Shown: positions 15,668 to 24,900 of the stretch, one piece after another | How the letters are laid out: each line of letters starts with the position of its first letter | Position numbering within the stretch: position 1 is the first letter of the stretch | Origin: Bacteriovoracaceae bacterium | GTDB taxonomy: Bacteria > Bdellovibrionota > Bacteriovoracia > Bacteriovoracales > Bacteriovoracaceae | Assembly: GCA_947461175.1 (NCBI GenBank) | Contig: CANHIY010000014.1 | Span: 1-34,902, forward strand | Direction: 5' to 3' | Length of the DNA stretch: 34,902 nt | Notes under the pieces: model-generated | What the model was told of the DNA's origin: nothing | The model's input: the letters and a program-made list of their open reading frames with translations, nothing else | Database searches by the model: none | Translations under genes and position numbers: made by a program

Positions 15668-18600
15668 TTATTGAGCTACCCCATTCTGATTTGCTTTTAT
15701 TAATTCATCAACGATGTCATTTATCCCTTTTTGTATTTCTCGACCGGTATCATTTTCTGCTCCACAGTAGGCGGCGGCTCCTCCGAGTTCGGTGGTGTTA
15801 ACATTAACCTTTTCTTTTTCAAATTGATATATTACCCGGGCTTTTGCATTGCTTACATCTGCACAAACTATCTCTTTTGTGTTGTTGTTTGTTACCTCTT
15901 TGCATGGCTTTAATATTTGATCACATAAATCTTTGTAAACTAAATTGTAATTTGCATCTTTTTCCTTATTTATACAAATACTATTAGCATCAAGACCACC
16001 TTTCTCATCAGCAGGTGCATTCTGCGAGCAGTAGTTATAAAAATCGGTGACTTCTTTGGAGGCCTGTTGCTGCTTTCTTGGATCAAGAATTGCAATCCCT
16101 TCATAAGCTGATTCCACAATGTCTTGAAAGTTTTCTGAGCAGGCCCCATTATGATGAGCACTTGCCATGCTATACATTCTGCAGAATTTATTTCTTTTTT
16201 CTCCGAGTTCAGACATCTTCTTCATGTTTTCTTGTTGCTGTTGGTTTCTTTGTTGTTCTGCGGCCTGGATGGCTCCATCATGCTTTGAGAGACAATCTTT
16301 TGAAATTGTTTCGGCTTCACTGATGACTTTCTCGTAGTTTTTTTCGGTCTGTTTAATGTGGTCGGAAAGTATACCTGGGTTCTTTCCAGTGCCGACACTG
16401 TCTCCTCCGAGGATCTGATCCTGTTGTTTTTTTACGGATTCTTTTAGTTTTTCAATATTATTTTTAAAAAGATTAAAATATTTTTCCGGATCTTCAAGAA
16501 GGAGTTTTCCGTCAGGGGAATTTTGGGTGGCAGAGGAAAATTCAGAGAGGTAACGATTACTTTCAGGAAGGACTTCCCGTTGTATGCCATTCGGGGAGCT
16601 AAATCCTGCACCAAACATTCCTCGGAGCATTTCTCCCTCTCTCATGTATTGGGCAAGAGCGGTATCAAAGGTTCTTACGATGTCATTTTTATTTTTTTGC
16701 ATCATTTGCTTGTAGTTATTAACCCGCGTTGTTTTTTTATCTTGGATGGTTTTGACAAAACTTGAAGCCTGCTGAGAACAGGACTCCATGTTTTTTGAAC
16801 AAGAAAGAGCGGCGGCCGCGCAAAAGCCTGGGGCAGAAGTGTCGAAGCGATCGGAGGTACAAGAACCGGGGGCCGTGTTGTTGGCAACTTCCGGTGTTTC
16901 GCAGTCGATGAGTCTTTTTCTGATGACGTTTTTCATTTCCGCTGCCTGAGATTTTGAAAGATTTTGATAAGCGTCTTTAAGGGAGCGGAGGTTTTTAATG
17001 GCGTTGGCACCGGTGAGCTTGTTGTTGAGTTTGTTCGCCTTAAATTGGGCGTTACAGTTTCTTATGATGTCTGAAAAAAAGGCACTGGGGCTTTTTATGG
17101 TGGAGGCCCCGACAACTTTTGATCTTAAATTGCCTTTTTCATCCACATCCTGAACCTCGTAGGAGTTATCCATTTTTAAAAAATACCTGTTTTTGGTTTG
17201 GGTCTCAAGGGTCTTAAGCTCTTCTAGTTTTCGCTCAAGTGTGAGGTCACTATTCAGGATGTTGTTGAGCTTATCTTTTAAAAAATTAGAAGCGTTTTTG
17301 TTGGCATGAGATGAGGCCGTGGGGTCATAAATTTTTTTCATGATCTTCTCTCTTCCCATGCTTGAAATGGTGGAGGAGAAGCATTTATTTTTTAATTGAT
17401 TCTCAAGTGTTGAAACCTCATACTCAAAATTATCTGAAACGGGGTTTCCTAAAAGGTCTGTGGCCGCTTGGGCGGATATCCCAGCGGTGCGAAGTTCTGA
17501 TTGGATAGTATTTTTTTGATCATTTAATTTCAGGAAGCGTTCGTTAAATTTTGTTTGAAGATCGGAGAAGAGATCGGGTTTCAGGGCGTTTTGTGAGCCA
17601 TTTACTGAGCTAACGGAGTTAGAAAGGTTAGATAAAAAACCACTGTACGCCGATGAGTCTTTTGAAAGAGACCCAAAATTTAATTCAAACTGCTTAGCTG
17701 TATTGTCTGCCAGGCTGTTAAGGTCTTCAAGGACAGAGGAATGGGCATTGGCGTAGGATTCTCCAGAAAACTTTCCCTTCTTTTCTGAAAAGGCTTTTTT
17801 AAGATCCTGATTGATTTGATTTAGTCCTTTATCTCTTCCGGTTTCATTGAGCTTATCACCGGCAAAGATGGAGTTACAGGCAGGATTATTAAAGCGGGAT
17901 TTAAAATCAAAAAGGTCTGGTCTTTTAGTTCTAACTTTGTCGGCAATCTCTGAGTTCCCATCGAGCACGGCCACAGCTTCCTCAATGGCATCAAGATCTG
18001 CACGGGATGATTCCCTGAACTGGTTTTGGAAGGCCTCAAGATTGGTTGTGAGCTTATCCATTTCATCCAGGCGGTATTTAAAGAAACCGTTTAAAATCTG
18101 CATGGCATTGTTCATACAACCAACTCCAAATCCCTGACCTTGGGTATTGGAGTCGGCGGAGTAATTTTTGTAAACCTTAGTGATTTGAAAGTACTGATTA
18201 TAGTAGGTGAACATTTGGTTTAGCTGATAATCCTGGGGAATCCCTTTGTCGGAGGTGGCGCCGATCCGGCACACTTCGGGTTTTGCTTCGTAGAGTGTGG
18301 TGGGAAGGGTGCTACAGTTAAGGACATTAGGGTTAATTCCATTGAGGGAGAGGTAATTTGAAAGGCCAGGAATTTGAGAGAGGCGCTGGAGGTTAAAGTA
18401 CTTATCAGGCTGAGGGGCCATCTGGCCTTGGAGGTTACCCATGTCCATGGCCATTTGTTGATTTACGTTGGCCTGAGCTGGATTAGGTCTTTGACCCTGA
18501 ACTTGATTATAAATAGAGCCAGCGATATCTAGCCCCGTGGAGATGACTTCAGCGGCACTGGTTTTTCTTGGGGGAGGGGTGGTTTGCCCAAAGGCCGTGA

Positions 18601-18676
18601 AGCCCACGAGAGGAGAAACCATCAGTTCTATGGAGAGAAGGATCGATAAAGGTTTAAATAGCATCGATATTTTCAT
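15668..18676 (-). CDS. Large secreted Cys-rich, helix-rich protein, unknown function
   Basis: The preferred start (ATG 18676) gives 1002 aa, with AAGG seven bases upstream and a proper signal peptide (MKISMLFKPLSILLSIE...FGQ). A TTG at 18715 would put 13 charged residues in front. The mature protein begins Pro/Gln-rich, then becomes long helical, Asn/Lys/Gln-rich sequence with a Gln run (QQRNQQQQEN) and roughly two dozen scattered Cys, densest at LIDCETPEV...GSCTSDRF...GFCAAAALSCSK...SCSQQ. That points to an exported, disulfide-bonded, coiled-coil-like protein. No family is recognised. It is the first gene of a probable operon with the metallopeptidase lipoprotein and the PepSY-like protein, divergent from the FHA-RDD gene. 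Confidence 0.75.
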   Translation of the reverse strand: MKISMLFKPLSILLSIELMVSPLVGFTAFGQTTPPPRKTSAAEVISTGLDIAGSIYNQVQGQRPNPAQANVNQQMAMDMGNLQGQMAPQPDKYFNLQRLSQIPGLSNYLSLNGINPNVLNCSTLPTTLYEAKPEVCRIGATSDKGIPQDYQLNQMFTYYNQYFQITKVYKNYSADSNTQGQGFGVGCMNNAMQILNGFFKYRLDEMDKLTTNLEAFQNQFRESSRADLDAIEEAVAVLDGNSEIADKVRTKRPDLFDFKSRFNNPACNSIFAGDKLNETGRDKGLNQINQDLKKAFSEKKGKFSGESYANAHSSVLEDLNSLADNTAKQFELNFGSLSKDSSAYSGFLSNLSNSVSSVNGSQNALKPDLFSDLQTKFNERFLKLNDQKNTIQSELRTAGISAQAATDLLGNPVSDNFEYEVSTLENQLKNKCFSSTISSMGREKIMKKIYDPTASSHANKNASNFLKDKLNNILNSDLTLERKLEELKTLETQTKNRYFLKMDNSYEVQDVDEKGNLRSKVVGASTIKSPSAFFSDIIRNCNAQFKANKLNNKLTGANAIKNLRSLKDAYQNLSKSQAAEMKNVIRKRLIDCETPEVANNTAPGSCTSDRFDTSAPGFCAAAALSCSKNMESCSQQASSFVKTIQDKKTTRVNNYKQMMQKNKNDIVRTFDTALAQYMREGEMLRGMFGAGFSSPNGIQREVLPESNRYLSEFSSATQNSPDGKLLLEDPEKYFNLFKNNIEKLKESVKKQQDQILGGDSVGTGKNPGILSDHIKQTEKNYEKVISEAETISKDCLSKHDGAIQAAEQQRNQQQQENMKKMSELGEKRNKFCRMYSMASAHHNGACSENFQDIVESAYEGIAILDPRKQQQASKEVTDFYNYCSQNAPADEKGGLDANSICINKEKDANYNLVYKDLCDQILKPCKEVTNNNTKEIVCADVSNAKARVIYQFEKEKVNVNTTELGGAAAYCGAENDTGREIQKGINDIVDELIKANQNGVAQ

Positions 18677-18746
18677 GAAGGCGCCTTTTTTCTTATCTAG
18701 TTTTCTATCGGACAAAAACTAAAAAAAATTAATGAAATTGTCCTAC

Positions 18747-18763
18747 AAAAGAAGTCTTCTTTT
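18747..18763. promoter_or_regulatory. 17-bp dyad in the divergent promoter region
   Basis: AAAAGAAG, a central T and CTTCTTTT form a perfect dyad with 8-bp arms. A one-base centre cannot loop as RNA, so a protein-binding operator is more likely. It lies about 70 bases before the secreted-protein start (minus) and about 90 before the FHA-RDD start (plus). An AT-rich hairpin (CTTTTCTT/AAGAAAAG, 18788-18808) lies next to it on the plus-gene side. Confidence 0.4.
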
Positions 18764-18849
18764 CGGGGTCATTGAGGTTTGTAATTTCTTTTCTTTTTTT
18801 AAGAAAAGCGTGAAACTAAGTATATGGAATTTCGAAGTCATAAGAGGAA

Positions 18850-21153
18850 GTGGTGAAGGTGTTTAAGAATTTATTTAAACGAAAACCAAAAGACGTTGTT
18901 TCAGATGATTCTCAAATGATAAATCCCAGGGAGATTAAATACTCCAAGGTCTTTGAGCTTGAGTTAAGTAATATGGAAGGAACTCCTGTTTACTCCCTCA
19001 CTCACCAACTCTCCGTTGGAAGCGAAATCGGAAACATCATCATTGCTGATCCCTCCATCTCTCCCAGGCATGCCACTTTCTTTCTTCAGGATGAAGTGGT
19101 TTCCCTTCTTGATCATGGAAGTGTGTCGGGGACAAAAATTAATGGTCAACTCATTGAACCAGGTAAAAATATAATACTGGAAGAGAGTGATACGGTTTTA
19201 GTAGGGGACCTTGAATTAAAAATCAAGGTGAGTGTGGTGGAAAGTAAGGAAGAAGTTATTCCTCCTGTGCCAGTGGAGAATGAGGAGCTTCAGTTAGAAA
19301 AGCCCCCTGAGGAAACTTTTGATGATGTGGACCCCTTTCAGGAATCACAGATAAAGGTTTTAAACCTAAAAAAATCCATTGAAAAAAATAAACGACCTTC
19401 CTCTAAGCTTGTGATCAGTGCGCCTACGAGTTCTGCAAATGCCATCATCCGGGTCCTGTCGGTGTGTTGTGATTTTTTATTGGCCTACTCTATCCTTTCT
19501 ATTTTTTCTCCTTTTAATGACTTCAGGATGTTCCTAGAATTTATTCCTGACACAGTTGGGGAACTAGCGGGAATGAAGGGGTCTTATCTGTGGTCAGCAC
19601 TTACTTCAGATTTCCCGGTTTTAGAAGAGATAAGATTATTTTTAATGGCGGTGGTGACGGAGCTTTTAAACTTATCTTCCCTTGAACTAGATTTCGTCTC
19701 CTTAGTTGTTCTCTATGCCATCATCCGGTTTGTGACGACTTTATTTATGGGTGTTAGTATTTCTGAATTTTTCCTTGGCATGAGGAGTGAGGGACACCCT
19801 GTTTGGTCGAGATTTGGAGGCGTTGTTAGAGTCATCACTGGTTTTGTGACATGGCCCTTTCTTATTTTTGATATTCCTGCGATTGTCTCTAGAAGGACAT
19901 TAAAGGAATTGGTCTCTTTTACAAATGTTATTATCCCTTCTACCTTACTAAGCATTCTGGGGATTATTTTTTATATCCCTCTTTTGTTACTCTTTTTACT
20001 CTTTTCTCCCATGATTCAGGGCCTAGAGTTTCCAACGGAAGTGGCGATAAATTCTCAGATTGATCCGGGTGTGTTTGTGCCAAAAAAATCACCGGATGAC
20101 CTTCCAGCAGTTGGAGGAATTCCAGCACCTCTATTCTTTGAGACTTCATCTCATTTAGGATTTGACCTCTCCTATGATCCAGAAGAATTGCTCCTCATTC
20201 CGGACTTTCATTTTCAGGGTAGCAAAAAAAGATTAACTCTTAAGACGGGTTTGGTGTTTTACCAGAAAAGTCTTAAAGAGAATGTTGAAATGGAAGTTTA
20301 TAAAACGTTTAATTTGAAAAAACTTTTGGGGATCGCGATCAAAGGAAACTTTTTTCTCTTTGATAAGTACCCAAGAATTTATGATTACGTTTACAGGGTG
20401 GATGCCTTAAGCACCTCTTTTAAAAAAGAAGTATCTCCCAAGGATGAGGCCCTTTTTGCCAGTGAAGTGATTAAATTATTCTCCACCGCTTTTTCTCTCA
20501 ATCTTATGAATTCCCTGGATATCATGCAGGAAGAGACTCTTCTTATAAAAGGATTGATTGAATTAAAGTCATCTTTTTTCAATCTTCTTGAGAGAAAAGA
20601 ATTTAAGGATATTAGTTTTATAAAAATGGGGGACGCTATCTTCATGAAGTTAAGTGTAGACGGAATGAAACCCTATGATCTTCTCATTCCTTTAGTCATG
20701 GATCATGGAAAAATTTATAAAATAAGTTTTTCCAAAAAAGAGACCAAGGACCTCTCCTCCTCACTTCTTTATAAATCCACATTTAAAAAGGGCCGCTGGC
20801 CTGGTACCCAAAAAAGAGAAAAATCAGAGACTATGACAGCTCTTGAGGTTCATGACTTATTTTCAGAACCACAACTTGATGCCTTCTTTAAACAACAGGG
20901 CAGTGCTCAAGCTCTCTTTGGCTATTTATTTGAAACTTCCAGTAAGGTTTTAAGGCGGGGAGATGAAGTGGAAATGGCCACCTGGAAAAATTCTCTGGGA
21001 AAATTATTTCATTTATTGGAAAACTTACCTGACCCTAAAGTTCCTGGAGAAGAGCTAGATGCTAAAACTAGGCTTGTGCAGAACACGAGGTCCATAAAAG
21101 AGGCCGTCGATACCAAAAATGTGAGTTATTTTGGTCTAAACACTAATCCCTAA
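18850..21153 (+). CDS. FHA domain-RDD membrane fusion protein
   Basis: The 767-aa protein begins with a cytoplasmic FHA domain (about 35-128): LSVGSEIGNIIIADPSISPRHATF, then SVSGTKINGQ and DTVLVGDLELKI. The SxxH and NG positions are kept, but the usual Gly-Arg is Gly-Ser. An acidic linker (130-185) follows, then an RDD-type membrane domain: R201 and D208 in IIRVLSVCCDFL, EFFLGMRSEGHPVWSR, and SRRTLKELVSFTNVI, with helices near 199-219, 283-300, 323-343 and 360-388. The last 370 residues match no family I know. FHA domains read phosphothreonine, so kinase control of a membrane channel or transporter is possible. GTG starts at 18850, 18853 and 18859 follow AAGAGGA; the exact start is unsure. 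uppP follows 12 bases later. Confidence 0.8.
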   Translation: MVKVFKNLFKRKPKDVVSDDSQMINPREIKYSKVFELELSNMEGTPVYSLTHQLSVGSEIGNIIIADPSISPRHATFFLQDEVVSLLDHGSVSGTKINGQLIEPGKNIILEESDTVLVGDLELKIKVSVVESKEEVIPPVPVENEELQLEKPPEETFDDVDPFQESQIKVLNLKKSIEKNKRPSSKLVISAPTSSANAIIRVLSVCCDFLLAYSILSIFSPFNDFRMFLEFIPDTVGELAGMKGSYLWSALTSDFPVLEEIRLFLMAVVTELLNLSSLELDFVSLVVLYAIIRFVTTLFMGVSISEFFLGMRSEGHPVWSRFGGVVRVITGFVTWPFLIFDIPAIVSRRTLKELVSFTNVIIPSTLLSILGIIFYIPLLLLFLLFSPMIQGLEFPTEVAINSQIDPGVFVPKKSPDDLPAVGGIPAPLFFETSSHLGFDLSYDPEELLLIPDFHFQGSKKRLTLKTGLVFYQKSLKENVEMEVYKTFNLKKLLGIAIKGNFFLFDKYPRIYDYVYRVDALSTSFKKEVSPKDEALFASEVIKLFSTAFSLNLMNSLDIMQEETLLIKGLIELKSSFFNLLERKEFKDISFIKMGDAIFMKLSVDGMKPYDLLIPLVMDHGKIYKISFSKKETKDLSSSLLYKSTFKKGRWPGTQKREKSETMTALEVHDLFSEPQLDAFFKQQGSAQALFGYLFETSSKVLRRGDEVEMATWKNSLGKLFHLLENLPDPKVPGEELDAKTRLVQNTRSIKEAVDTKNVSYFGLNTNP

Positions 21154-21165
21154 GAGACATCAACC

Positions 21166-21987
21166 ATGACTTTTTTTGAGGCCATCATCTACGGAATCAT
21201 CCAAGGACTCTCTGAGTTTCTTCCCATCAGTTCAAGTGGTCACCTGGCCTTATTACCTTATGTGATGAAGATCAAAGACCCAGGAGTGGTGTTTGATCTC
21301 ATGATGCATTTGGGGACGGCCCTCGCCGTGATGACCTACTTTCGAAATGATATTTTCAGGTACGCCAAAACCTTCACACCCTCCTTGGCCGATTTTAAGG
21401 TGGGAGGAGAGGATAGGTGGTTTGTCCGAAATTTTATTTTCTCTACCTTGGTGAGTGTGTTTTTTATCGTTTTACTCATCCCCTTTGCTAAGGAGGCAAG
21501 GTCCCCCTTCGTCATCATCTTTAATCTTTCTTTTTTTGGTGCCCTGTTGTGGCTCTCTGATTGGAAGAACTCAAGAAATGAACAGATTCTTAATTCTCCT
21601 CTCACAAGCTCTTTTCAACTCCGGATTGCGGGTCTTATAGGTTTATCTCAGTCTCTGGCCATTTTTCCAGGGGTGAGCCGTTCAGGGATCACACTCACGG
21701 TGGCACTTCTGTTGGGGATGCGAAGAAAAGAGGCCGGGAACTACTCCTTTCTCCTCTCACTCCCCATTATCTTTGCGGGAATTTTAAAGGAAGTCCCAGA
21801 CTTAATGAAAAATCAAAATGATTCTTCACTTTTGATCCTCTTAACAGGTGTCATCGCTTCATTTATTGTGGGCTTTTTAACCATTCACTTTTTTATGAAG
21901 CTGATTGCACAAATAAAACTTGGATACTTTGCTGTTTACCGCTGGATGATTGCTCTCTTGATGGTCTGGGTTTTAACTTACTCATAG
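21166..21987 (+). CDS. uppP: Undecaprenyl-diphosphate phosphatase
   Basis: UppP/BacA recycles undecaprenyl pyrophosphate to the monophosphate carrier for peptidoglycan and other envelope glycans, and gives bacitracin resistance. This integral membrane protein (273 aa, family length) has the first signature GIIQGLSEFLPISSSGHL (catalytic Glu and Ser/His set) and the second FPGVSRSGITLTVALLLGM (catalytic Arg). Hydrophobic segments fill the rest. It sits 12 bases behind the FHA-RDD gene and probably shares its transcript, with only a weak AGAGA ribosome site. Its 3' end overlaps the convergent giant lipoprotein gene by 10 bases. Confidence 0.96.
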   Translation: MTFFEAIIYGIIQGLSEFLPISSSGHLALLPYVMKIKDPGVVFDLMMHLGTALAVMTYFRNDIFRYAKTFTPSLADFKVGGEDRWFVRNFIFSTLVSVFFIVLLIPFAKEARSPFVIIFNLSFFGALLWLSDWKNSRNEQILNSPLTSSFQLRIAGLIGLSQSLAIFPGVSRSGITLTVALLLGMRRKEAGNYSFLLSLPIIFAGILKEVPDLMKNQNDSSLLILLTGVIASFIVGFLTIHFFMKLIAQIKLGYFAVYRWMIALLMVWVLTYS

Positions 21988-24900
21988 CCCTTAGGCACAC
22001 AGTAAACGTGGTGATTCCACCTTACTCCCGCATCAAACTTGTAGCCAACGTAACCCGTTTCCGGGTTGTTATCTATTTCTCCCGTTAGATAATGAAAACG
22101 TCTTCTCCTCTTTGGAAGAATTTCTGGATCTTCAGGAACAGAGAGGTCAAAGGTACCATCCTTGAGAGGAATAGGTAATTCACTTATGGCCACACCTCTG
22201 GCAACTTGGCCTGAACAGCACATGTTATTTTGTATGGCGAGTCTTTCAACGGTATTTGGATTTTTTATGTATCCCGTGGTCTCATCATACTCTGATTTAT
22301 CAAGTCCTCGACCCTCGGATGATACGTAACGATTAAGGTAGACCGTAAGATCCGTATAATCAGGAAGGCAGCAAATTTTGGTGGTGTTACTGATGGTATT
22401 ACTAAATCCCGTACAGCACTGGCTGGCCGTGGTGGTGGAGGGGACAGCTTTACCAGAAGGGATACAGCAGTTGAATTCATGTTCGGAGAAGACTTTTTTT
22501 AGGGTGTTTGTGCCTAGATTAAGTTGAGTGTAGTTTGTTCCAGAATAATACTTATAGGTATCCTGAAAATCAAAAGTTGTATTGGGTTTAAAGATTTCTA
22601 TGATATTCGAATTATTCGAATCTGTGAGAGGTAACTTTGAGGCAGCAATACCTTGTTGGCTATCATTAACAAGTTTAAAAATCTGATCATTTGTTTTAAT
22701 CACAGCCTGAGGAATTCCAATGAGCTCAAGGCTAGCCGCCCAGGAGAGGTATTTTTTTTCTTCATCTCCACCTTCGGGAAAAGGTATTAATTCGCAGCTA
22801 TCATTGTAAAAGTTTTCTTCGTCACACTCAAAAGAATTGCGATCTGGGTCATCATTTATAATATTATCTGGCTGCAAGGCAATTAATGTATCTGGTTTCC
22901 AGCTCACATGCTTAAACATGGCCTTATCTATGACCTGCATTTTGGATGGTGTAAAGGCATGACCACCTCCATTGTCTTCTGAAAAACTTCTCACCCAGTG
23001 CTTGGTGCAACAAGTTCTTTCGTTGAGTTTATCCAAAGTTTCATACTGGGCCTTAACTTGTTTTAATCTTGTCTCTTGGTCTTTTGACTCAAGGGAGAGA
23101 GCAAATTTTTTGGTTGGAGTTTTAGTTAAGTCATCAGTATCACAAGTCATCTGATCATACACAGAATGAACTCTTGAGTATCTTGTAGGATCATTGTAAC
23201 TAAGGTTTATACCTGCAACGTTTTTGTCAGCAGGAGTAGCTTTGTTACACCATTTAAATGGAGATCTGGAAGTTTGAGTATAAACACTCAGCGTTTTTCC
23301 AACATCCCGGCAGCATTTATTATTTTTGATGTCATAAGCACTATTGACCACGCCTGGGAAATTGTATTTAAACTCTGGGTTTCCGCAAATAAGGTCTTCC
23401 TTCCAGAAATTGATCTCTGCTTCAGAAAGATATCCGGTAAGATCAGAAGCACTAACCATCTCTGAAATCACATCTGAGGGAGCGCACTCAAGGTCACTAA
23501 AACAAGATGCACCGGCTGCTCTTAAGCAGGTATTCCTTTGATATCCAAGAGTCAGTACTTCTGATCCATTAGTGGAGCTAAAGATGCCCACATCTTTTAA
23601 GGGAGTGAGGTCTAAAAGATTAGATGAAAGATTCTGTGAAATGGTTCGAAGGTTTAAATTTGGATCATTTAGAATTGTATTAGATAGATGGATTGATTTC
23701 CCTGTGCTGTCGGTAGCAGGGCAGGCGTTGAGGGAAAAAATTTCTTTTGTGGAAGTGGAAGTGGTTCTCCCCGTGCCGTAGAGTTTATCTGAAGAGTCTG
23801 TTTTTATGACGGGGGTTTTAGCATGAAGGTCCCAGGTTTTGGATGTTGATGTAATACCGGTAAAATCTTTTCCCGGTGTGCAAAGTCCACTAACTTTATT
23901 ATCAGATTCTAGAGTTGAGCTCACAGAGCTTCGAATAGTTTTTGTTCCATAATAATCAAAGGGTCTTCCGATCACCCTTGCTCCAAAGCCTAGAAGATCA
24001 GATAACGTCGTCACATGGGAATTATTTTGATCCTCTGGAGATGCCCCAAAACGGGCGATCTGGTCATTAAACCGAGAGGAAGTCAAAGGTGTACAGGAAT
24101 TATTCGGAGAGCACATGACTGTTCCAATTAAAGGTGAGCCGTTAAACTTTGGTGAACTACTAAATCTGTTTAAGTCAGGAAGGCAAGGAGCACCTCGCCC
24201 TCTATAAATACAGCGGTTGGTTTGCCCGTTGGTTCCTAAAATGAGGGAGGATAAGGTCCTAGAGGTTGAACCGATGAGCTCTGTTCCGTCGACGCTAAAG
24301 TTGGGCCAGTTGGTACTGATACTTGTCACATTCTGGCATGTGTAATCAAAACCCAGAAGCCTGTAGCAGTCATCATCTGTTTTACAAAAATGAGCACTCT
24401 GACATTCGGCCCCGTCGGTTTCGGAATCGTGATCTGCTATGTCGGAAGAGTAATCTGTTGATTCTGAAATGTTGACACTAAATTTATTGTCACTGTTTAA
24501 GTCCCCGAAGTAGGAATTTATCGCAAGGTAGAGTTTTGTTCCACTGGCCCTGACTCTTCTTTGGGTGCCGATGGAGAACCACTTTACTCCATCGAAGGAA
24601 CCAATGAGAGAGCCGTAATCAAATCCGTACCAGTCTCTGTTGTAGCCGTTGGCAAAGAGAAAATGCTGGGCATTTAAGCGGGCCTGTCTTTGATCTTTGA
24701 CTGTAGAACCTTGTGCATGGGTCCAGGGAATCATGGTGGCCGGAATAAAACAGGCCCTGCCAAAAAGAAGATCATCGGCCCGGTAGATGCCTTTATTTTT
24801 ATGACGGCTACTCTCATAAAGATTTGGGGAATAGCCACCACCATAGGATTTAAAATTTTGTGGAAAAATTTTCTGATAACTTCCGTAATAATCACTACCA

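Noticed and set aside
15668-18676. Opposite-strand frames of 60-96 codons within the large exported-protein genes
   Set aside because: They lack ribosome sites and known motifs and lie inside well supported coding frames, so they are shadows.
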